In this document: positions 9,752-20,325 of the stretch, piece after piece | How the letters are laid out: each line of letters begins with the position of its first letter | Position numbering within the stretch: the stretch's first letter is position 1 | NCBI RefSeq assembly: GCF_000756305.1 | Contig: NZ_JRFE01000006.1 | Coordinates: 201,090-265,089 of the forward strand | DNA: 64,000 bases | Origin: Myxosarcina sp. GI1 | GTDB taxonomy: Bacteria; Cyanobacteriota; Cyanobacteriia; Cyanobacteriales; Xenococcaceae | Reading direction: 5' to 3' | Made by a program: the position numbers and the translations under genes | The notes under the pieces: model-generated | Database searches by the model: none | What the model was told of the DNA's origin: nothing | The model's input: the letters and a program-made list of their open reading frames with translations, nothing else

Positions 9752-9913
9752 AAGATAATAGTTGATTTTTTTGGCTCGCAAAGCCTACATGACTATCTTA
9801 GTCGAGGTTACACGACGATAAGGTCATTGCAGGCACCGCGCTGAAAGTACGCGGCTTCTTCTGACTAGAGCGATAACCAGACTCAACCTTGCCAGGTACT
9901 TAATATGTAGCTT

Positions 9914-12766
9914 TTAACTACCTAGTTTGGAAACCAAATTGATGGCTTTAATTAACGTTGGTTTGCCAATACGGTATCCTTGAGCGTAATCTATGCCAAT
10001 TTTACCTAAATAGTTTAGAACATTATCATTCTCAACACATTCGGCGATGGTTTGAATATTCATCACGTTAGCTATACGTTCGATCGCGCTAACAATTTCG
10101 CCATTGTAGTTGCGATCGGTAATATTTTGAATTAAACTTCCATCAATTTTAAGATAGTCTACGGGTAAACTTTTGAGATAGGCAAAAGAAGAAACGCCAC
10201 TGCCAAAATCGTCTAAAGCAAATTTGACTCCTAATTCTTTCATCTGTCTGATAAACCTATAAGCGCGCTCTAGCTGAGCAATAGCAGCCGTTTCGGTAAT
10301 TTCAAAACAAAGACAATTGCCTGGAACTGAAGAATTTTTAATTAACTCGATCGCCATCGCCGTAAATCTTTCATCGTTAATACTCAAGCCAGATAAATTA
10401 ATCGATATTATAGTTGGCTGAGCGGTAAAATATTCTTTATAGTGCTGGAGTGTCGTTTCTAATACCCAGCGGTCGATAGTTGTAATTACTCCATAACGTT
10501 CGGCGACGGGAATAAATTGTGTGGGGGAGATAAAATTTCCCTGACGATCTTCAAGTCGCAGTAAAATTTCATAATGCCAGGGCGCTCGCGCGTTTTCTTC
10601 AATGGGTTTAATCAACTGCTTGACTAAATGAAAGCGATTTTCGGCAATTGTTTGAGAAACGTTGGCAATATGCGCCATTTGGGTTTGTTCCAAATCTAAT
10701 TCGGCATTATCATTTTCAGCAATATAGAGTCTACCTCTGCCTAGATTTTTAGCTTGATAGCAGGCTAGATCGGCGCGGCTCAGCAGTTCGGCAGCATCAG
10801 CAGTTTTTCGTGAAATTGGCACCATGCCGATGCTTACTCCCACATCAAACTCTAAAGTCTGCCATCGAAAACGATAGTTTTCCAGTGCCAAAATCAATTT
10901 ATTGCCAATTTGTTTGGCTTGCTTGAGGGTACAGCTTTCTAAGATCAGACCGAACTCATCTCCTCCTAGCCTGCCTAAAGTATCTTCTTGACGAACCATG
11001 CTGCCAAACATGGTAGCTAACTCTGCCAACAAGCGATCGCCAACTAAATGTCCTGCCGTGTCGTTGACAATTTTAAAGCGATCCAAATCTAAATAGCACA
11101 AAACTTTTTTCGTCCCGCATTTTCGTACTTGCTCGACTGCTTCTTTAAGCTTTTCATCAAACTGGCGACGATTGATCAGCCCCGTTAGAGAATCATAAGC
11201 TGCTTGATAGGCAATTTTTTTAGAAAGATTGTGTTCGGCAGTAATTTCGCGTTGAATACCTCGATAACCTAGATACTGTTGCTGGCGATCGTAAATTGGC
11301 TTGCCGTTTAATTCAAAGATTCTAATAGTTTCGTTTTTATCTCTAACCGTAAATGTAAACTTGTTGAGGAGGCAACGCTCGCTAATAATGCGCTCGAAAC
11401 TGCCCCAATCAAACTCAATTTTAGGATGATGGCAATAAATATCCTGGGGATGTTTGCCCAAGATACCATAAGGTTCGAGGCGATCGATGCCGATAGCTTC
11501 TCCCGATACATAACAGTATCTAAAATCTCTATCTAGTTCCCAAAATACATTTGCCCCTGCTTCGGCTAAGTCTTTATAGCGTTGCTCGTTTTCTCGCAAA
11601 ATTGCTGCTGCTAAAGAACGTCTTCTAATTATTTCTATTAACAAGACAATAATTAACAAACTAACTAAAAAACTAATTACTACAGTCCAGACTATAACTT
11701 TATGAGTTTCATAAAAAGAAGGAGCCAGATCGATTAGTTCGCTTTGTTCGGGCAGTCGGTTAATATCTATATCAAAGCGTTTTAGTTCGCGATAGTCGAA
11801 AATCCAACGGTTTTTGGCTGCAATAATTGGTTTGACTTCTTGAGGATTCGCTCCATCTAAGATTCTGTCTGCCAATTCTACAGCTTGTCTGGCATGATAT
11901 GCCCCATCTAAAATTTTTCCGCCGATAACTCCCGTACCTATCCGCATCGAGCTTACCGTATAAAGCGGATTGGCTACTTGAGAACTAATAATAGGCGCAT
12001 CTTGTTCGTGATCGATTAACGCTCCATTTTTATTATCTTTACGTAGCTGTCCGAGAATTAAAATTGGAACATTCGGTGCAAATTTTCCCAGACGAGAATT
12101 AATTTCTTCGGGAACGAGGTCGCTAACGATGTGAATGGTAAACGATTTGAAGATTTTTTTTAGCTGTTTGACTTGTGCCTCATAAGCTTTTCCCGTAGCG
12201 GTAGAATCGGTAAGTACAATCAAACTGTCTTGTCTAGTCTGTCTTAGGGCTTCGGCGATTGTTTGAGCGACGCTATGGTTTTCATATACTCCAGTCAACC
12301 AGGGAATTTTTGCTAATTGGGGCATTACATGATTGATCCCCAAAAATACTATGGGGATATTGGCGAAGTCGCGTCGATACTGCAAAATCAACTGTAAACT
12401 GGGATCGTCAGCAACCATTAATAAGTCAATTTCGCTGTAACGATATTTTTTCTCGATGTAGTCTAAAAAATCTCGACCATGTTTTAGTTGAGGATATCGT
12501 TTGCTATCTAAAAATTCGTGAAATACGTTGACTTGAGGATGATTTTCTGCAAACCCCGAATCTATTCCTGCTTTCTCCTGTTTTGCCCAGGATGATTCTG
12601 GATGATAGGAGTGTATTACTAAAACATTTTTACTGTCCTGGTTCTCGCTGCCAGACAAGCCCATACAAAAACCGCATAAAATGTAGGCTATGACAATACG
12701 CGATTTTTTGCAGATAAAACTAGAGACAACAAGCTTAAATATGTGCGATCGCCAGATAAATGACAT
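9914..12766 (-). CDS. Membrane GGDEF/EAL protein with periplasmic-binding-like sensor and PAS
   Basis: 950 aa. After an N-terminal signal or anchor helix there is a periplasmic ABC substrate-binding-like domain (about 45-345; VLVIHSYHPESSWAKQEKAG), a transmembrane helix (about 362-385), a PAS domain (about 395-505), a diguanylate cyclase domain (about 520-680) with an intact RLGGDEFG active site, and an EAL phosphodiesterase domain (about 700-945). In the EAL domain the signature reads YEILLRLED, and DDFGSGVSSFAYLKSLPVDYLKIDG follows in two conserved blocks. Both catalytic motifs look intact, so it may make and break cyclic-di-GMP. It probably senses an extracytoplasmic small molecule. Confidence 0.9.
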   Translation of the reverse strand: MSFIWRSHIFKLVVSSFICKKSRIVIAYILCGFCMGLSGSENQDSKNVLVIHSYHPESSWAKQEKAGIDSGFAENHPQVNVFHEFLDSKRYPQLKHGRDFLDYIEKKYRYSEIDLLMVADDPSLQLILQYRRDFANIPIVFLGINHVMPQLAKIPWLTGVYENHSVAQTIAEALRQTRQDSLIVLTDSTATGKAYEAQVKQLKKIFKSFTIHIVSDLVPEEINSRLGKFAPNVPILILGQLRKDNKNGALIDHEQDAPIISSQVANPLYTVSSMRIGTGVIGGKILDGAYHARQAVELADRILDGANPQEVKPIIAAKNRWIFDYRELKRFDIDINRLPEQSELIDLAPSFYETHKVIVWTVVISFLVSLLIIVLLIEIIRRRSLAAAILRENEQRYKDLAEAGANVFWELDRDFRYCYVSGEAIGIDRLEPYGILGKHPQDIYCHHPKIEFDWGSFERIISERCLLNKFTFTVRDKNETIRIFELNGKPIYDRQQQYLGYRGIQREITAEHNLSKKIAYQAAYDSLTGLINRRQFDEKLKEAVEQVRKCGTKKVLCYLDLDRFKIVNDTAGHLVGDRLLAELATMFGSMVRQEDTLGRLGGDEFGLILESCTLKQAKQIGNKLILALENYRFRWQTLEFDVGVSIGMVPISRKTADAAELLSRADLACYQAKNLGRGRLYIAENDNAELDLEQTQMAHIANVSQTIAENRFHLVKQLIKPIEENARAPWHYEILLRLEDRQGNFISPTQFIPVAERYGVITTIDRWVLETTLQHYKEYFTAQPTIISINLSGLSINDERFTAMAIELIKNSSVPGNCLCFEITETAAIAQLERAYRFIRQMKELGVKFALDDFGSGVSSFAYLKSLPVDYLKIDGSLIQNITDRNYNGEIVSAIERIANVMNIQTIAECVENDNVLNYLGKIGIDYAQGYRIGKPTLIKAINLVSKLGS

Positions 12767-12852
12767 CGATAAAAACTGGTGGTATTTTTACTCAGTCATA
12801 ATATTAAGACAATCGCACATATAAAACCGTTAAATATAGCGAAATATTTACT

Positions 12853-12894
12853 AATAGCAGTGGCTGGCGAACGGCAAAGTTCGCCGCTGCTATT
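12853..12894 (-). terminator. Hairpin downstream of thrS
   Basis: AATAGCAG...GGCGAAC and GTTCGCC...CTGCTATT form a long bulged stem immediately after the thrS stop codon (12907) on the minus strand. There is no strong U-tract, so it may be a weak terminator or an mRNA-stabilising hairpin between thrS and the GGDEF/EAL gene. Confidence 0.5.
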
Positions 12895-12906
12895 AAACGG
12901 CATTTA

Positions 12907-14724
12907 TTAAAAATTCGTATGAGAAGCGATCGCTTCAGTTAGTTTGGTAATTACTTCTTTAACTGCGATCGCGCCTAGTTCTCCCGAACTACGAGTGCGG
13001 ATGCTTAAAGTATCGCTTTCAACTTCCTTATCTCCCACGACCGACATTACAGGAATCTTTTGCTTTTCGGCATTGCGAATCATTTTACCGAGGCGTTCGC
13101 GACTATTATCGACTTCAGCCCGAATTCCTGCCGCCAGCATTTTAGTAACTACTTGATTGGCAAAATCCACATGGGCATCGCTTACGGGCAAGAGCCTTAC
13201 TTGCGTCGGTGCCAGCCAGAGAGGAAAGTCTCCCGCATATTCTTCAATTAAAATGCCAATTAACCTTTCTAGCGAACCAAAGGGAGCGCGATGGATCATA
13301 ATCGGACGCTGGCGCGAACCGTCTTCAGCAACGTATTCCAACTCAAAACGTTCGGGCAAATTATAGTCTACCTGTACCGTTCCGAGCTGCCACTCGCGTT
13401 CTAAAGCGTCTTCAAAGATAAAGTCTAGTTTTGGTCCATAAAATGCTGCTTCGCCAGCGGCTTCAAAATGTTCCATCCCCAACTGTTCGACAGCACGTCT
13501 GATAGCGTTTTCTGCCTTCGACCAAGCTGCATCCGAACCGATATATTTGTCAGATTCTGGGTCGCGGAAGCTCAAACGCGCTTTAAAGTTAGTTAGCTGT
13601 AGACTTTTAAATACAGACAGAATCAAATCTACTACTTTTAAAAACTCCTCGTCTAGCTGTTCGGGAGTGACAAATAAATGAGAATCATCTACGGTAAAGC
13701 CTCTAACCCTGGTTAAGCCTCCCAATTCTCCAGACTGTTCGTAACGATAGACCGTACCGAATTCTGCTAGTCTAATTGGCAATTCCCGATAGGAACGCAA
13801 CTCGCTCTTATATATTTGAATGTGAAAGGGACAGTTCATCGGTTTGAGAACAAACCCTTGTTCGGCAGCAGCAGCAGCTTCGTCTTCTGCCATCATGGGA
13901 AACATATCTTCCTGGTAGTTTTGCCAGTGTCCCGAAATTTTAAACAAATCGACTCTGGCTAGATGGGGAGTAACTACGGGTAGATAACCTCGTTTTAGCT
14001 GTTCTTGTTTGAGAAAGTCTTCTAGTTGCGATCGCAATATCGTCCCTTTAGGTGTCCATAACGGCAAACCAGGACCTACGGCATCGGCAAAGATAAACAG
14101 CCCTAATTCTCTACCCAGTTTGCGATGATCTCGTTTTAAAGCTTCTTCTTTACGCCGTTTGTATTCTGCCAACTGTTCGGGAGTTTCCCAAGCAGTACCG
14201 TAGATCCTCTGCAACTGTGCTTTATTCTCATCGCCGCGCCAGTAAGCACCAGCAACGCTTTCTAATTCGATCGCTTTGGGATTAATTTCAGAAGTGGTTT
14301 CTACATGGGGTCCGGCACATAAATCCCACCAGCGATCGCCCAAATGATAGATAGTAATTGGTTCTTCAATTCCTGCGAGTATTTCTAATTTATATGGCTC
14401 TTGTAAATTTTCAATCCTAGTTTTTGCTTCTTCGCGGCTGACTTCTTCCCTTACCACTGGCAAATTACGATTGATAATCTTAATCATCTCTTTCTTAATT
14501 TTTTTTAAATCCTTATCGGTAAAGGGTTCGGGATTGTCAAAATCATAGTAAAAGCCATTTTCCGTCCAGGGTCCGATAGTTACTTGGGCTTTAGGAAACA
14601 GTTTTTGCACCGCCATTGCCATGACGTGTGAGGCGGTATGACGAATCTTTTGGAGAGATGGTGATTCACTAGTGCGAGGTAACTTAATTGATTGTTCGAC
14701 TTGTTTTTTTTCTGCGGTGGTCAT
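12907..14724 (-). CDS. thrS: Threonyl-tRNA synthetase
   Basis: 605 aa. Charges tRNA-Thr. The editing domain (about 27-200) has HTASHVMAMA and the later CAGPH. The class II catalytic core (about 220-500) has PMNCPFHIQIY (motif-2 region with zinc-site Cys) and HRAPFGSLERLIGIL (motif 3). The C-terminal anticodon-binding domain runs from about 505. The N-terminal TGS domain of E. coli ThrS is missing, as is usual in cyanobacterial ThrS of this length, so this is not a truncation. ATG 14724 fits. It is divergent from the DUF2605 gene. Confidence 0.97.
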   Translation of the reverse strand: MTTAEKKQVEQSIKLPRTSESPSLQKIRHTASHVMAMAVQKLFPKAQVTIGPWTENGFYYDFDNPEPFTDKDLKKIKKEMIKIINRNLPVVREEVSREEAKTRIENLQEPYKLEILAGIEEPITIYHLGDRWWDLCAGPHVETTSEINPKAIELESVAGAYWRGDENKAQLQRIYGTAWETPEQLAEYKRRKEEALKRDHRKLGRELGLFIFADAVGPGLPLWTPKGTILRSQLEDFLKQEQLKRGYLPVVTPHLARVDLFKISGHWQNYQEDMFPMMAEDEAAAAAEQGFVLKPMNCPFHIQIYKSELRSYRELPIRLAEFGTVYRYEQSGELGGLTRVRGFTVDDSHLFVTPEQLDEEFLKVVDLILSVFKSLQLTNFKARLSFRDPESDKYIGSDAAWSKAENAIRRAVEQLGMEHFEAAGEAAFYGPKLDFIFEDALEREWQLGTVQVDYNLPERFELEYVAEDGSRQRPIMIHRAPFGSLERLIGILIEEYAGDFPLWLAPTQVRLLPVSDAHVDFANQVVTKMLAAGIRAEVDNSRERLGKMIRNAEKQKIPVMSVVGDKEVESDTLSIRTRSSGELGAIAVKEVITKLTEAIASHTNF

Positions 14725-15027
14725 TAGCTGTTTAAAGATGCCGATAAACTTGTTTTATTTTATCGAGGTAAGAAAAATTTTGTAACTGCGCACAGCGATT
14801 ATGTAGTGCTTCTCGGTTACTTTTGGTAGGCGTAGATTTGTACTTTTACTATTTACTAATAATATAATTTTTTAAATTAAAGAGAATTAATATATCAAAT
14901 GATTGTTTTTAAACTCCCCTTTTTGTAGTGAGCGATCGTAATTAATATTATAAACTTTGAAAATATTCTTTAAGTTTTGTCAAAAACGCTAAGATGAATA
15001 CTGTGATAATAAGCTATTTTTAAATTT
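14725..15027. other. Divergent promoter region between thrS and the DUF2605 gene
   Basis: AT-rich spacer of about 300 bases that must hold promoters for both directions. A TGATAAT string at 15004-15010 could be the -10 of the rightward gene, but no well-spaced -35 accompanies it. I see no T-box-like structure and no other gene. Confidence 0.4.
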
Positions 15028-15360
15028 ATGTCTTCGGAACGACCTACAGAAAAAGAATTACTCAAATCGGTCTTAGAACCGCTTTTGGAAGATTTTCAGT
15101 ATTGGTTCGACCGCTCTAGAACTTTATTAGAATCAGAACGCCTGACTTTTTTTTCGGCAAAAGAACAAACTGAATTGTTAAACAAAATCGTCCGAAGTAA
15201 AAAAGAAGTCAGTACGGCTCAAATCTTGTTAAAAGCAACTAATGGAGAAGTCGGTATCGATTCAAATATGCTTCTTCCCTGGCATCAACTAGTAGTAGAG
15301 TGCTGGGATTTGGCTAGAAAACGCCGACAAACGAAGGGGGATCGACTTTCTGACTCGTAG
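15028..15360 (+). CDS. DUF2605 domain protein
   Basis: 110 aa, soluble and charged. It matches the cyanobacterial DUF2605 family in length and in its conserved opening (ELLKSVLEPLLEDFQYWFDRS) followed by a helical region and PWHQLVVECW near the end. Function is unknown. It is followed by a DUF2973 gene 75 bases on; these two families are commonly neighbours in cyanobacteria, so a shared process is likely. Confidence 0.8.
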   Translation: MSSERPTEKELLKSVLEPLLEDFQYWFDRSRTLLESERLTFFSAKEQTELLNKIVRSKKEVSTAQILLKATNGEVGIDSNMLLPWHQLVVECWDLARKRRQTKGDRLSDS

Positions 15361-15435
15361 ATAAAGCGATCGAAAATTAAATTTATCATTGGACTATAAA
15401 TAATCAATTAGCTAAATTTAGATCGAACAAAAATT

Positions 15436-15756
15436 ATGTTACATTTACTTTACATTTTGGCTTTTACGGCGATCGCCTTGGTTGCCGTTAGTAATTTAAT
15501 TCGTAGTTTGGTTACTATTAGCATGGAGGCGCAGAAAGTTCATCCTTCTCGCTCTGCGAAAAAGGGAACTGCCAATAATCGCCAACAGTATCGCTCGGTT
15601 GGCAAAATTCATCCAGAATTACTGGACGAACGGGGTCAGGTGATTGAAGAACCGCTACTAGTTATGCGTTCTGTGTCCGTAGAAGATGCTCGTCAAAAAC
15701 TAGATGCACTTTATGATTCTTCTCCCAACAAAAATAACAACGATGGAGAAGAATAA
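15436..15756 (+). CDS. DUF2973 domain protein, single N-terminal membrane helix
   Basis: 106 aa. It begins with a membrane helix (MLHLLYILAFTAIALVAVS), then a basic linker and the conserved HPELLDERGQ motif near residue 60, which defines DUF2973. The C-terminus is acidic. It is a cyanobacteria-restricted family of unknown role, here in the usual pairing with DUF2605. Confidence 0.82.
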   Translation: MLHLLYILAFTAIALVAVSNLIRSLVTISMEAQKVHPSRSAKKGTANNRQQYRSVGKIHPELLDERGQVIEEPLLVMRSVSVEDARQKLDALYDSSPNKNNNDGEE

Positions 15757-15854
15757 ACAAAATTTATTAAATTAACAGTTAGTCTGGGTCGATCGATTTT
15801 GCAGGATTTTCGGGAACAATAAAATCGCACTTTACATCTCAATCCGATAGTTCT

Positions 15855-16106
15855 ATGCCTAGAAAACCCGACGAATATGCAGTTCACCTTTTAATTGCTG
15901 GCGGTCATAGAGAAGAAATTAAATTTAGCACCGTACAAGAATTTCAAAAGTGGTATAGTAATGAACTGATGGCAAAATCAGATTCATCTAGTTTTGTAAG
16001 CGTTCCCATCAAAAATATTCAAGGAGAATATATGGTCGTTCGCCCTGCTAGCATTTTGGCAATTCGAGTCGAACCAGTATTTTTAGGAAGCGTAGAGCGG
16101 TTTTAA
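15855..16106 (+). CDS. Small conserved cyanobacterial protein, function unknown
   Basis: 83 aa without signal or membrane segment. It starts MPRKPDEYAVHLLIAGGHREEI and contains YMVVRPASILAIRVEP, a compact alpha/beta pattern. I have a sense of cyanobacterial homologues of this size but cannot name a family. It lies between DUF2973 and purC in the same direction with its own spacer. Confidence 0.7.
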   Translation: MPRKPDEYAVHLLIAGGHREEIKFSTVQEFQKWYSNELMAKSDSSSFVSVPIKNIQGEYMVVRPASILAIRVEPVFLGSVERF

Positions 16107-16250
16107 AAAATCAGCTTGACCTACGGGCGAGCGTTTGGTTAAAAAAATTTTTATTCGACATTCGATCTAACCTAAAGCCAAGGGAGCAGTGATTCCTTTG
16201 GTAATTTTTTTGCCCAATTTATTTTCACACATTAGCTCGAACTAAATTGT

Positions 16251-16988
16251 ATGTTGCCTACCCAAAAACTCTATGAAGGAAAAGCAAAAATTCTCTATCT
16301 TACTGAGGATGCCGATATATTACTTACTGTATACAAAGATGATGCTACGGCTTTTAATGCTCAAAAGCGAGGTCAAATAAAAGGTAAAGGCGAAATCAAC
16401 TGTGCAATCGCCAGGTCTTTATTTGAGCTACTAGAAAAAGCTGGCATACCCACTCACTATATAGATTGTCCTGCCAGCGATCGCATGAGAGTTAAGGCAG
16501 TAAAGATAATTCCTTTAGAAGTAGTAGTGAGAAACGTTGCCGCAGGTAGTCTGTGCCGTCAAACAGGACTGAGCGAGGGTAAAGTTTTACCATTTCCGTT
16601 AGTCGAATACTATCTAAAAAACGACGAGCTTGGAGATCCTTTATTAACTCGCCCTCGGATCGAGCTACTAAAAATTATTAGCGAAGCTGAATTAGCCGCG
16701 ATCGAGCAAATGGCTTTAAACATCAATCGGCATCTGCAAGAATTCTTTGTTAAATGTGACATTACTTTAGTCGATTTTAAGCTGGAGTTTGGTAAAGATT
16801 CGCAACAAAAAATAATTTTAGCGGATGAAATTAGTCCCGATACTTGTCGGCTATGGGATATAGCAGAAAGCGATCCACAAGCTAGAGTGCTAGACAAAGA
16901 TCGTTTTCGTCGAGACTTGGGCGGTGTTGAATCGGCATATCAACAGGTTCTAGAGCGAATTTTAGCTAAAGTTTCATCCGCTTTGTAA
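16251..16988 (+). CDS. purC: SAICAR synthetase (purine biosynthesis)
   Basis: 245 aa. Joins CAIR and aspartate using ATP to give SAICAR, in de novo IMP synthesis. Signatures: LYEGKAKILY at the N-terminus, DDATAFN, GKGEINCAIA, VVVRNVAAGSL, LVDFKLEFG and ADEISPDTCRLWD. Full length, clear ATG. It precedes bamA, as is common in cyanobacteria. Confidence 0.97.
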   Translation: MLPTQKLYEGKAKILYLTEDADILLTVYKDDATAFNAQKRGQIKGKGEINCAIARSLFELLEKAGIPTHYIDCPASDRMRVKAVKIIPLEVVVRNVAAGSLCRQTGLSEGKVLPFPLVEYYLKNDELGDPLLTRPRIELLKIISEAELAAIEQMALNINRHLQEFFVKCDITLVDFKLEFGKDSQQKIILADEISPDTCRLWDIAESDPQARVLDKDRFRRDLGGVESAYQQVLERILAKVSSAL

Positions 16989-17146
16989 ACTGTATTTGCA
17001 GCTTTATAAGACGGGAACATCTATACCCTAAATTAGTCACTTTCGATCGTACGGTGTATGGTCAATTTTTTTATTGTCCGAGTAGCGACTGAAATTAATC
17101 AAATCGAGACAAAAACTGTTATAGTATCGATCGCTTTATTGGGTGT

Positions 17147-19387
17147 GTGGATGTGCTAGAAAAACAAAAAAACTTTTATTTCCTGCCAACTGCGAGCGTC
17201 GCCCTGGCGACCTTGTCAATCTTCGGTTTATTGTTGCCAGTTCGAGCAGAAACCAAAGATCTAAAACGAGAGCAACTGACGCTAGCCGCAGAAAACCAGC
17301 CAAATTCAGCTTTGGTAGAGCCACAACAAACTTCTCAAAAAACGAGAGCGACTTCAGTTCTAGGTGGAACCATAGTCGCTCAAAACGATTTTCCAGACGC
17401 GCCGCCACCGCAACCCAATCTACCGCCTGAAACCGAATCACCACCAGAATCGGTACCGCCCGAAAATCCTCAAGAGAGGGAATCACCAGAGGATGCTCAA
17501 CCCCAACAGCAACCGCAACCCAATACACCCCAACAACCAGAATCATCTTCAGAACCCCGCGTTTTAGTCGCTGAAGTAAACGTAGAAGGTGCTAACCAAG
17601 AATTAGAAGACATTGTTTACGAAACTATCTCTACCGAACCAGGTAGAACTACCACTCGTTCTCAACTACAGGAAGATGTTAATGCAGTCTACGCTACGGG
17701 CTTTTTTCAGAATGTAGAAGTAACTCCCGAAGACACCCCTTTAGGAGTAAGGATTACTTTTGACGTGCAGCAAAATCCAATTTTAGATCGAGTAGCGGTA
17801 GAAACCTTACCCCGCGATGCAGAGACAAGAGTTTTGCCTCCTAAAGTAGTTAATGAAATATTTGGCGACAGCTACGGTGAAATTCTCAATCTGCGAGAGT
17901 TACAAGATGGCATCATCAAACTAAACGAATGGTATAGCGAAAACGGTTACGAACTGGCTCAAATTGTTGGTTCTCCTCAAGTAAGCCCTGATGGAGTCGT
18001 TACTTTGGTGGCTGCCGAAGGGATAATTGAAGACATTAACGTACGGTTTTTGGATGAAGAAGACGAACCCGTAGATGGCACAACTCGCGATTTTATCGTT
18101 ACTAGAGAAATAGAACTCAAGCCTGGAGATGTTTTCAAACGCGATACCGCTCGCAGAGACTTACAGCGAGTGTTTGGCTTGGGAATTTTTGAAGATGCTC
18201 GTTTTTCATTTAGTCCCGGACAAAATCCCAGTAAAGTTATCGTTAATGTCGATGTAGTCGAGAGCAGTAGCGGTTCGATCGCTGCGGGCGCTGGAATTAG
18301 CTCCTCTAGCGGTTTATTCGGTACGGTTAGTTTTCAACAGCAAAACTTAGGCGGTAACAATCAAACTTTAGGTACGGAAATTCAACTAGGGGAACGAGAA
18401 CTATTATTTGACGTTAATTTTACCGATCCCTGGATTGCTGGCGATCCCGCTCGAACCTCTTATACCATCAACGCTTTTCGCCGCCGTTCGATTTCTCTGG
18501 TTTTTGATGGCGATAACGATGATATTGAAGTTCCCCAAGGCGATGAAGAAGAAGAAGATCCCAATCTTCCTGGCTTCGAGCGCGATTTTGATGGCGATAG
18601 CCCTCGTGTAGTTCGCACTGGAGGCGGTATTAGCTTTTCCCGACCCTTACCCCGCGATCCTTTTGCTCGTCGTGAATGGACTTTGTCTACTGGCTTTCAA
18701 TATCAGCACGTAGCAATCAAAAATGACGATGGAGATATTACGCCCCAATCTCAAACTCAATTTGGCGCAGAAAATCTGGCATTTAGCGATAGTGGCGAAG
18801 ACGATTTATTTATCTTTCGCTTTAATGCCACTCGCGATTTTCGTAACAACGCCTTACAGCCGACTAGTGGTTCTGTATTACGCCTGGGTGTAGAGCAAAC
18901 TGCTCCCATTGGTTCGGGAAGTATTTTGTTAAATCGCCTGCGCGCCAACTATAGCTACTATATTCCCGTTAACTTGATTAAATTTAGCGAAGGAGCGCAA
19001 ACTTTAGCTTTTAATGTTCAAGGAGGAACCATTCTTGGCGATTTACCTCCTTATGAAGCCTTTGTCTTAGGCGGTAGTAATTCCGTACGCGGTTATGGCG
19101 ATGGTGAATTAGGTAATGGTCGCAGCTATCTTCAAGCTACCGCCGAGTATCGTTTTCCTATTTTTAGAATTGTCGGCGGTGCGGTATTTTTTGACTACGG
19201 TACGGTTTTGGGAACCGATGATAATGTTCCTGGAGAACCATCAATAGTTAGAGGATTGCCAGGAAGTGGTTATGGTTACGGTATCGGTGTCAGAGTTCAG
19301 TCACCTTTAGGTCCAATCAGGATTGATTATGCTATTAGTGATGAAGGAGATAACGAAATTCAGTTTGGTATCGGCGAAAAATTCTAA
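17147..19387 (+). CDS. bamA: Omp85/BamA outer-membrane assembly protein
   Basis: 746 aa. Inserts beta-barrel proteins into the outer membrane; it is the cyanobacterial homologue of chloroplast Toc75. It has an N-terminal signal helix, a proline- and glutamate-rich linker (about 85-130), POTRA repeats (about 135-400; VAEVNVEGANQELEDIVYETI) and a C-terminal barrel with RGYGDGELG and the terminal aromatic residue (GEKF). The start is GTG 17147; a second GTG 6 bases on is equally possible. lpxC starts 18 bases after its stop, so envelope genes are grouped here. Confidence 0.95.
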   Translation: MDVLEKQKNFYFLPTASVALATLSIFGLLLPVRAETKDLKREQLTLAAENQPNSALVEPQQTSQKTRATSVLGGTIVAQNDFPDAPPPQPNLPPETESPPESVPPENPQERESPEDAQPQQQPQPNTPQQPESSSEPRVLVAEVNVEGANQELEDIVYETISTEPGRTTTRSQLQEDVNAVYATGFFQNVEVTPEDTPLGVRITFDVQQNPILDRVAVETLPRDAETRVLPPKVVNEIFGDSYGEILNLRELQDGIIKLNEWYSENGYELAQIVGSPQVSPDGVVTLVAAEGIIEDINVRFLDEEDEPVDGTTRDFIVTREIELKPGDVFKRDTARRDLQRVFGLGIFEDARFSFSPGQNPSKVIVNVDVVESSSGSIAAGAGISSSSGLFGTVSFQQQNLGGNNQTLGTEIQLGERELLFDVNFTDPWIAGDPARTSYTINAFRRRSISLVFDGDNDDIEVPQGDEEEEDPNLPGFERDFDGDSPRVVRTGGGISFSRPLPRDPFARREWTLSTGFQYQHVAIKNDDGDITPQSQTQFGAENLAFSDSGEDDLFIFRFNATRDFRNNALQPTSGSVLRLGVEQTAPIGSGSILLNRLRANYSYYIPVNLIKFSEGAQTLAFNVQGGTILGDLPPYEAFVLGGSNSVRGYGDGELGNGRSYLQATAEYRFPIFRIVGGAVFFDYGTVLGTDDNVPGEPSIVRGLPGSGYGYGIGVRVQSPLGPIRIDYAISDEGDNEIQFGIGEKF

Positions 19388-19405
19388 AGCCAGATAAGAG
19401 GCAAT

Positions 19406-20242
19406 GTGAGCAAGACACTAAAAAATACTGTCGAACTTTCGGGAGTAGGACTGCATTCTGGGGTTACTACCACAGTGCGCCTGTTGCCTGACGATCGCAA
19501 CTGGGGTCGATATTTCGTCCGAGTCGATCTGCCCGATAAACCCGTAATTCGGGCTACAGTCGACTCAGTTAGCCAAACAACTCTATCTACAGAACTAGGT
19601 AACGCCGAGGCAAAAGTAAGAACTGTAGAGCATCTTCTGGCTGCTTTGGCAGCGAATAATATTGCCAATGCCAGAATTGAAGTCGATAATGCAGAGTTGC
19701 CTTTATTAGACGGTTCGGCAAAAATTTGGACTGAAGCGATCGCCAAAGCTGAATTTTCTACTACTGCTTCTACTGAAGCAATCGCTCCGAGCGAACCTAT
19801 TTGGATAAGAGAAGGAGATGCTTTTGTTGCTGCCCTACCCGCTATAGAAACCCGCTTTACCTACGGCATTGACTTTGCCGACTACCCTGCGATCGCCAAT
19901 CAGTGGCACAGTTGGAGTCCTGGAGAAAACAATTTTAACACCGAAATTGCTCCCGCTCGTACCTTTGGTTTTGCCGAACAAATCGCACAGCTACAGCAGG
20001 CAGGTTTAATCGCTGGTGGAAGTTTAGACAATGCCCTGGTTTGCAGTCAAGATGGCTGGGTTAATCCGCCGTTGCGATTTACTAATGAACCAGCCCGTCA
20101 TAAACTATTAGATTTAGTGGGAGATATTAGTTTGTTGGGACAATTTCCCCAGGCTCACATTATCGCTTATAAAGCCAGTCATAAATTACATGTTCGACTA
20201 GCTAAAGAATTAGCCTTACTGCCAAATGGCGATCGCTGCTAA
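19406..20242 (+). CDS. lpxC: UDP-3-O-acyl-N-acetylglucosamine deacetylase
   Basis: 278 aa. First committed step of lipid A synthesis, a zinc deacetylase. Motifs: [22 protein letters not shown] with a zinc His, LLDGSA, and [13 protein letters not shown] with the second His and Asp. The GTG start at 19406 fits family alignments. It sits between bamA and fabZ in an envelope cluster. Confidence 0.95.
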   Translation: MSKTLKNTVELSGVGLHSGVTTTVRLLPDDRNWGRYFVRVDLPDKPVIRATVDSVSQTTLSTELGNAEAKVRTVEHLLAALAANNIANARIEVDNAELPLLDGSAKIWTEAIAKAEFSTTASTEAIAPSEPIWIREGDAFVAALPAIETRFTYGIDFADYPAIANQWHSWSPGENNFNTEIAPARTFGFAEQIAQLQQAGLIAGGSLDNALVCSQDGWVNPPLRFTNEPARHKLLDLVGDISLLGQFPQAHIIAYKASHKLHVRLAKELALLPNGDRC

Positions 20243-20325
20243 GCGTTAAAAACTCTATTTGTCCCATACAAGCAAGCTGCCCATTGGAGATCGAACTCAA
20301 ACTTTAAAGATCCAATATATTTATA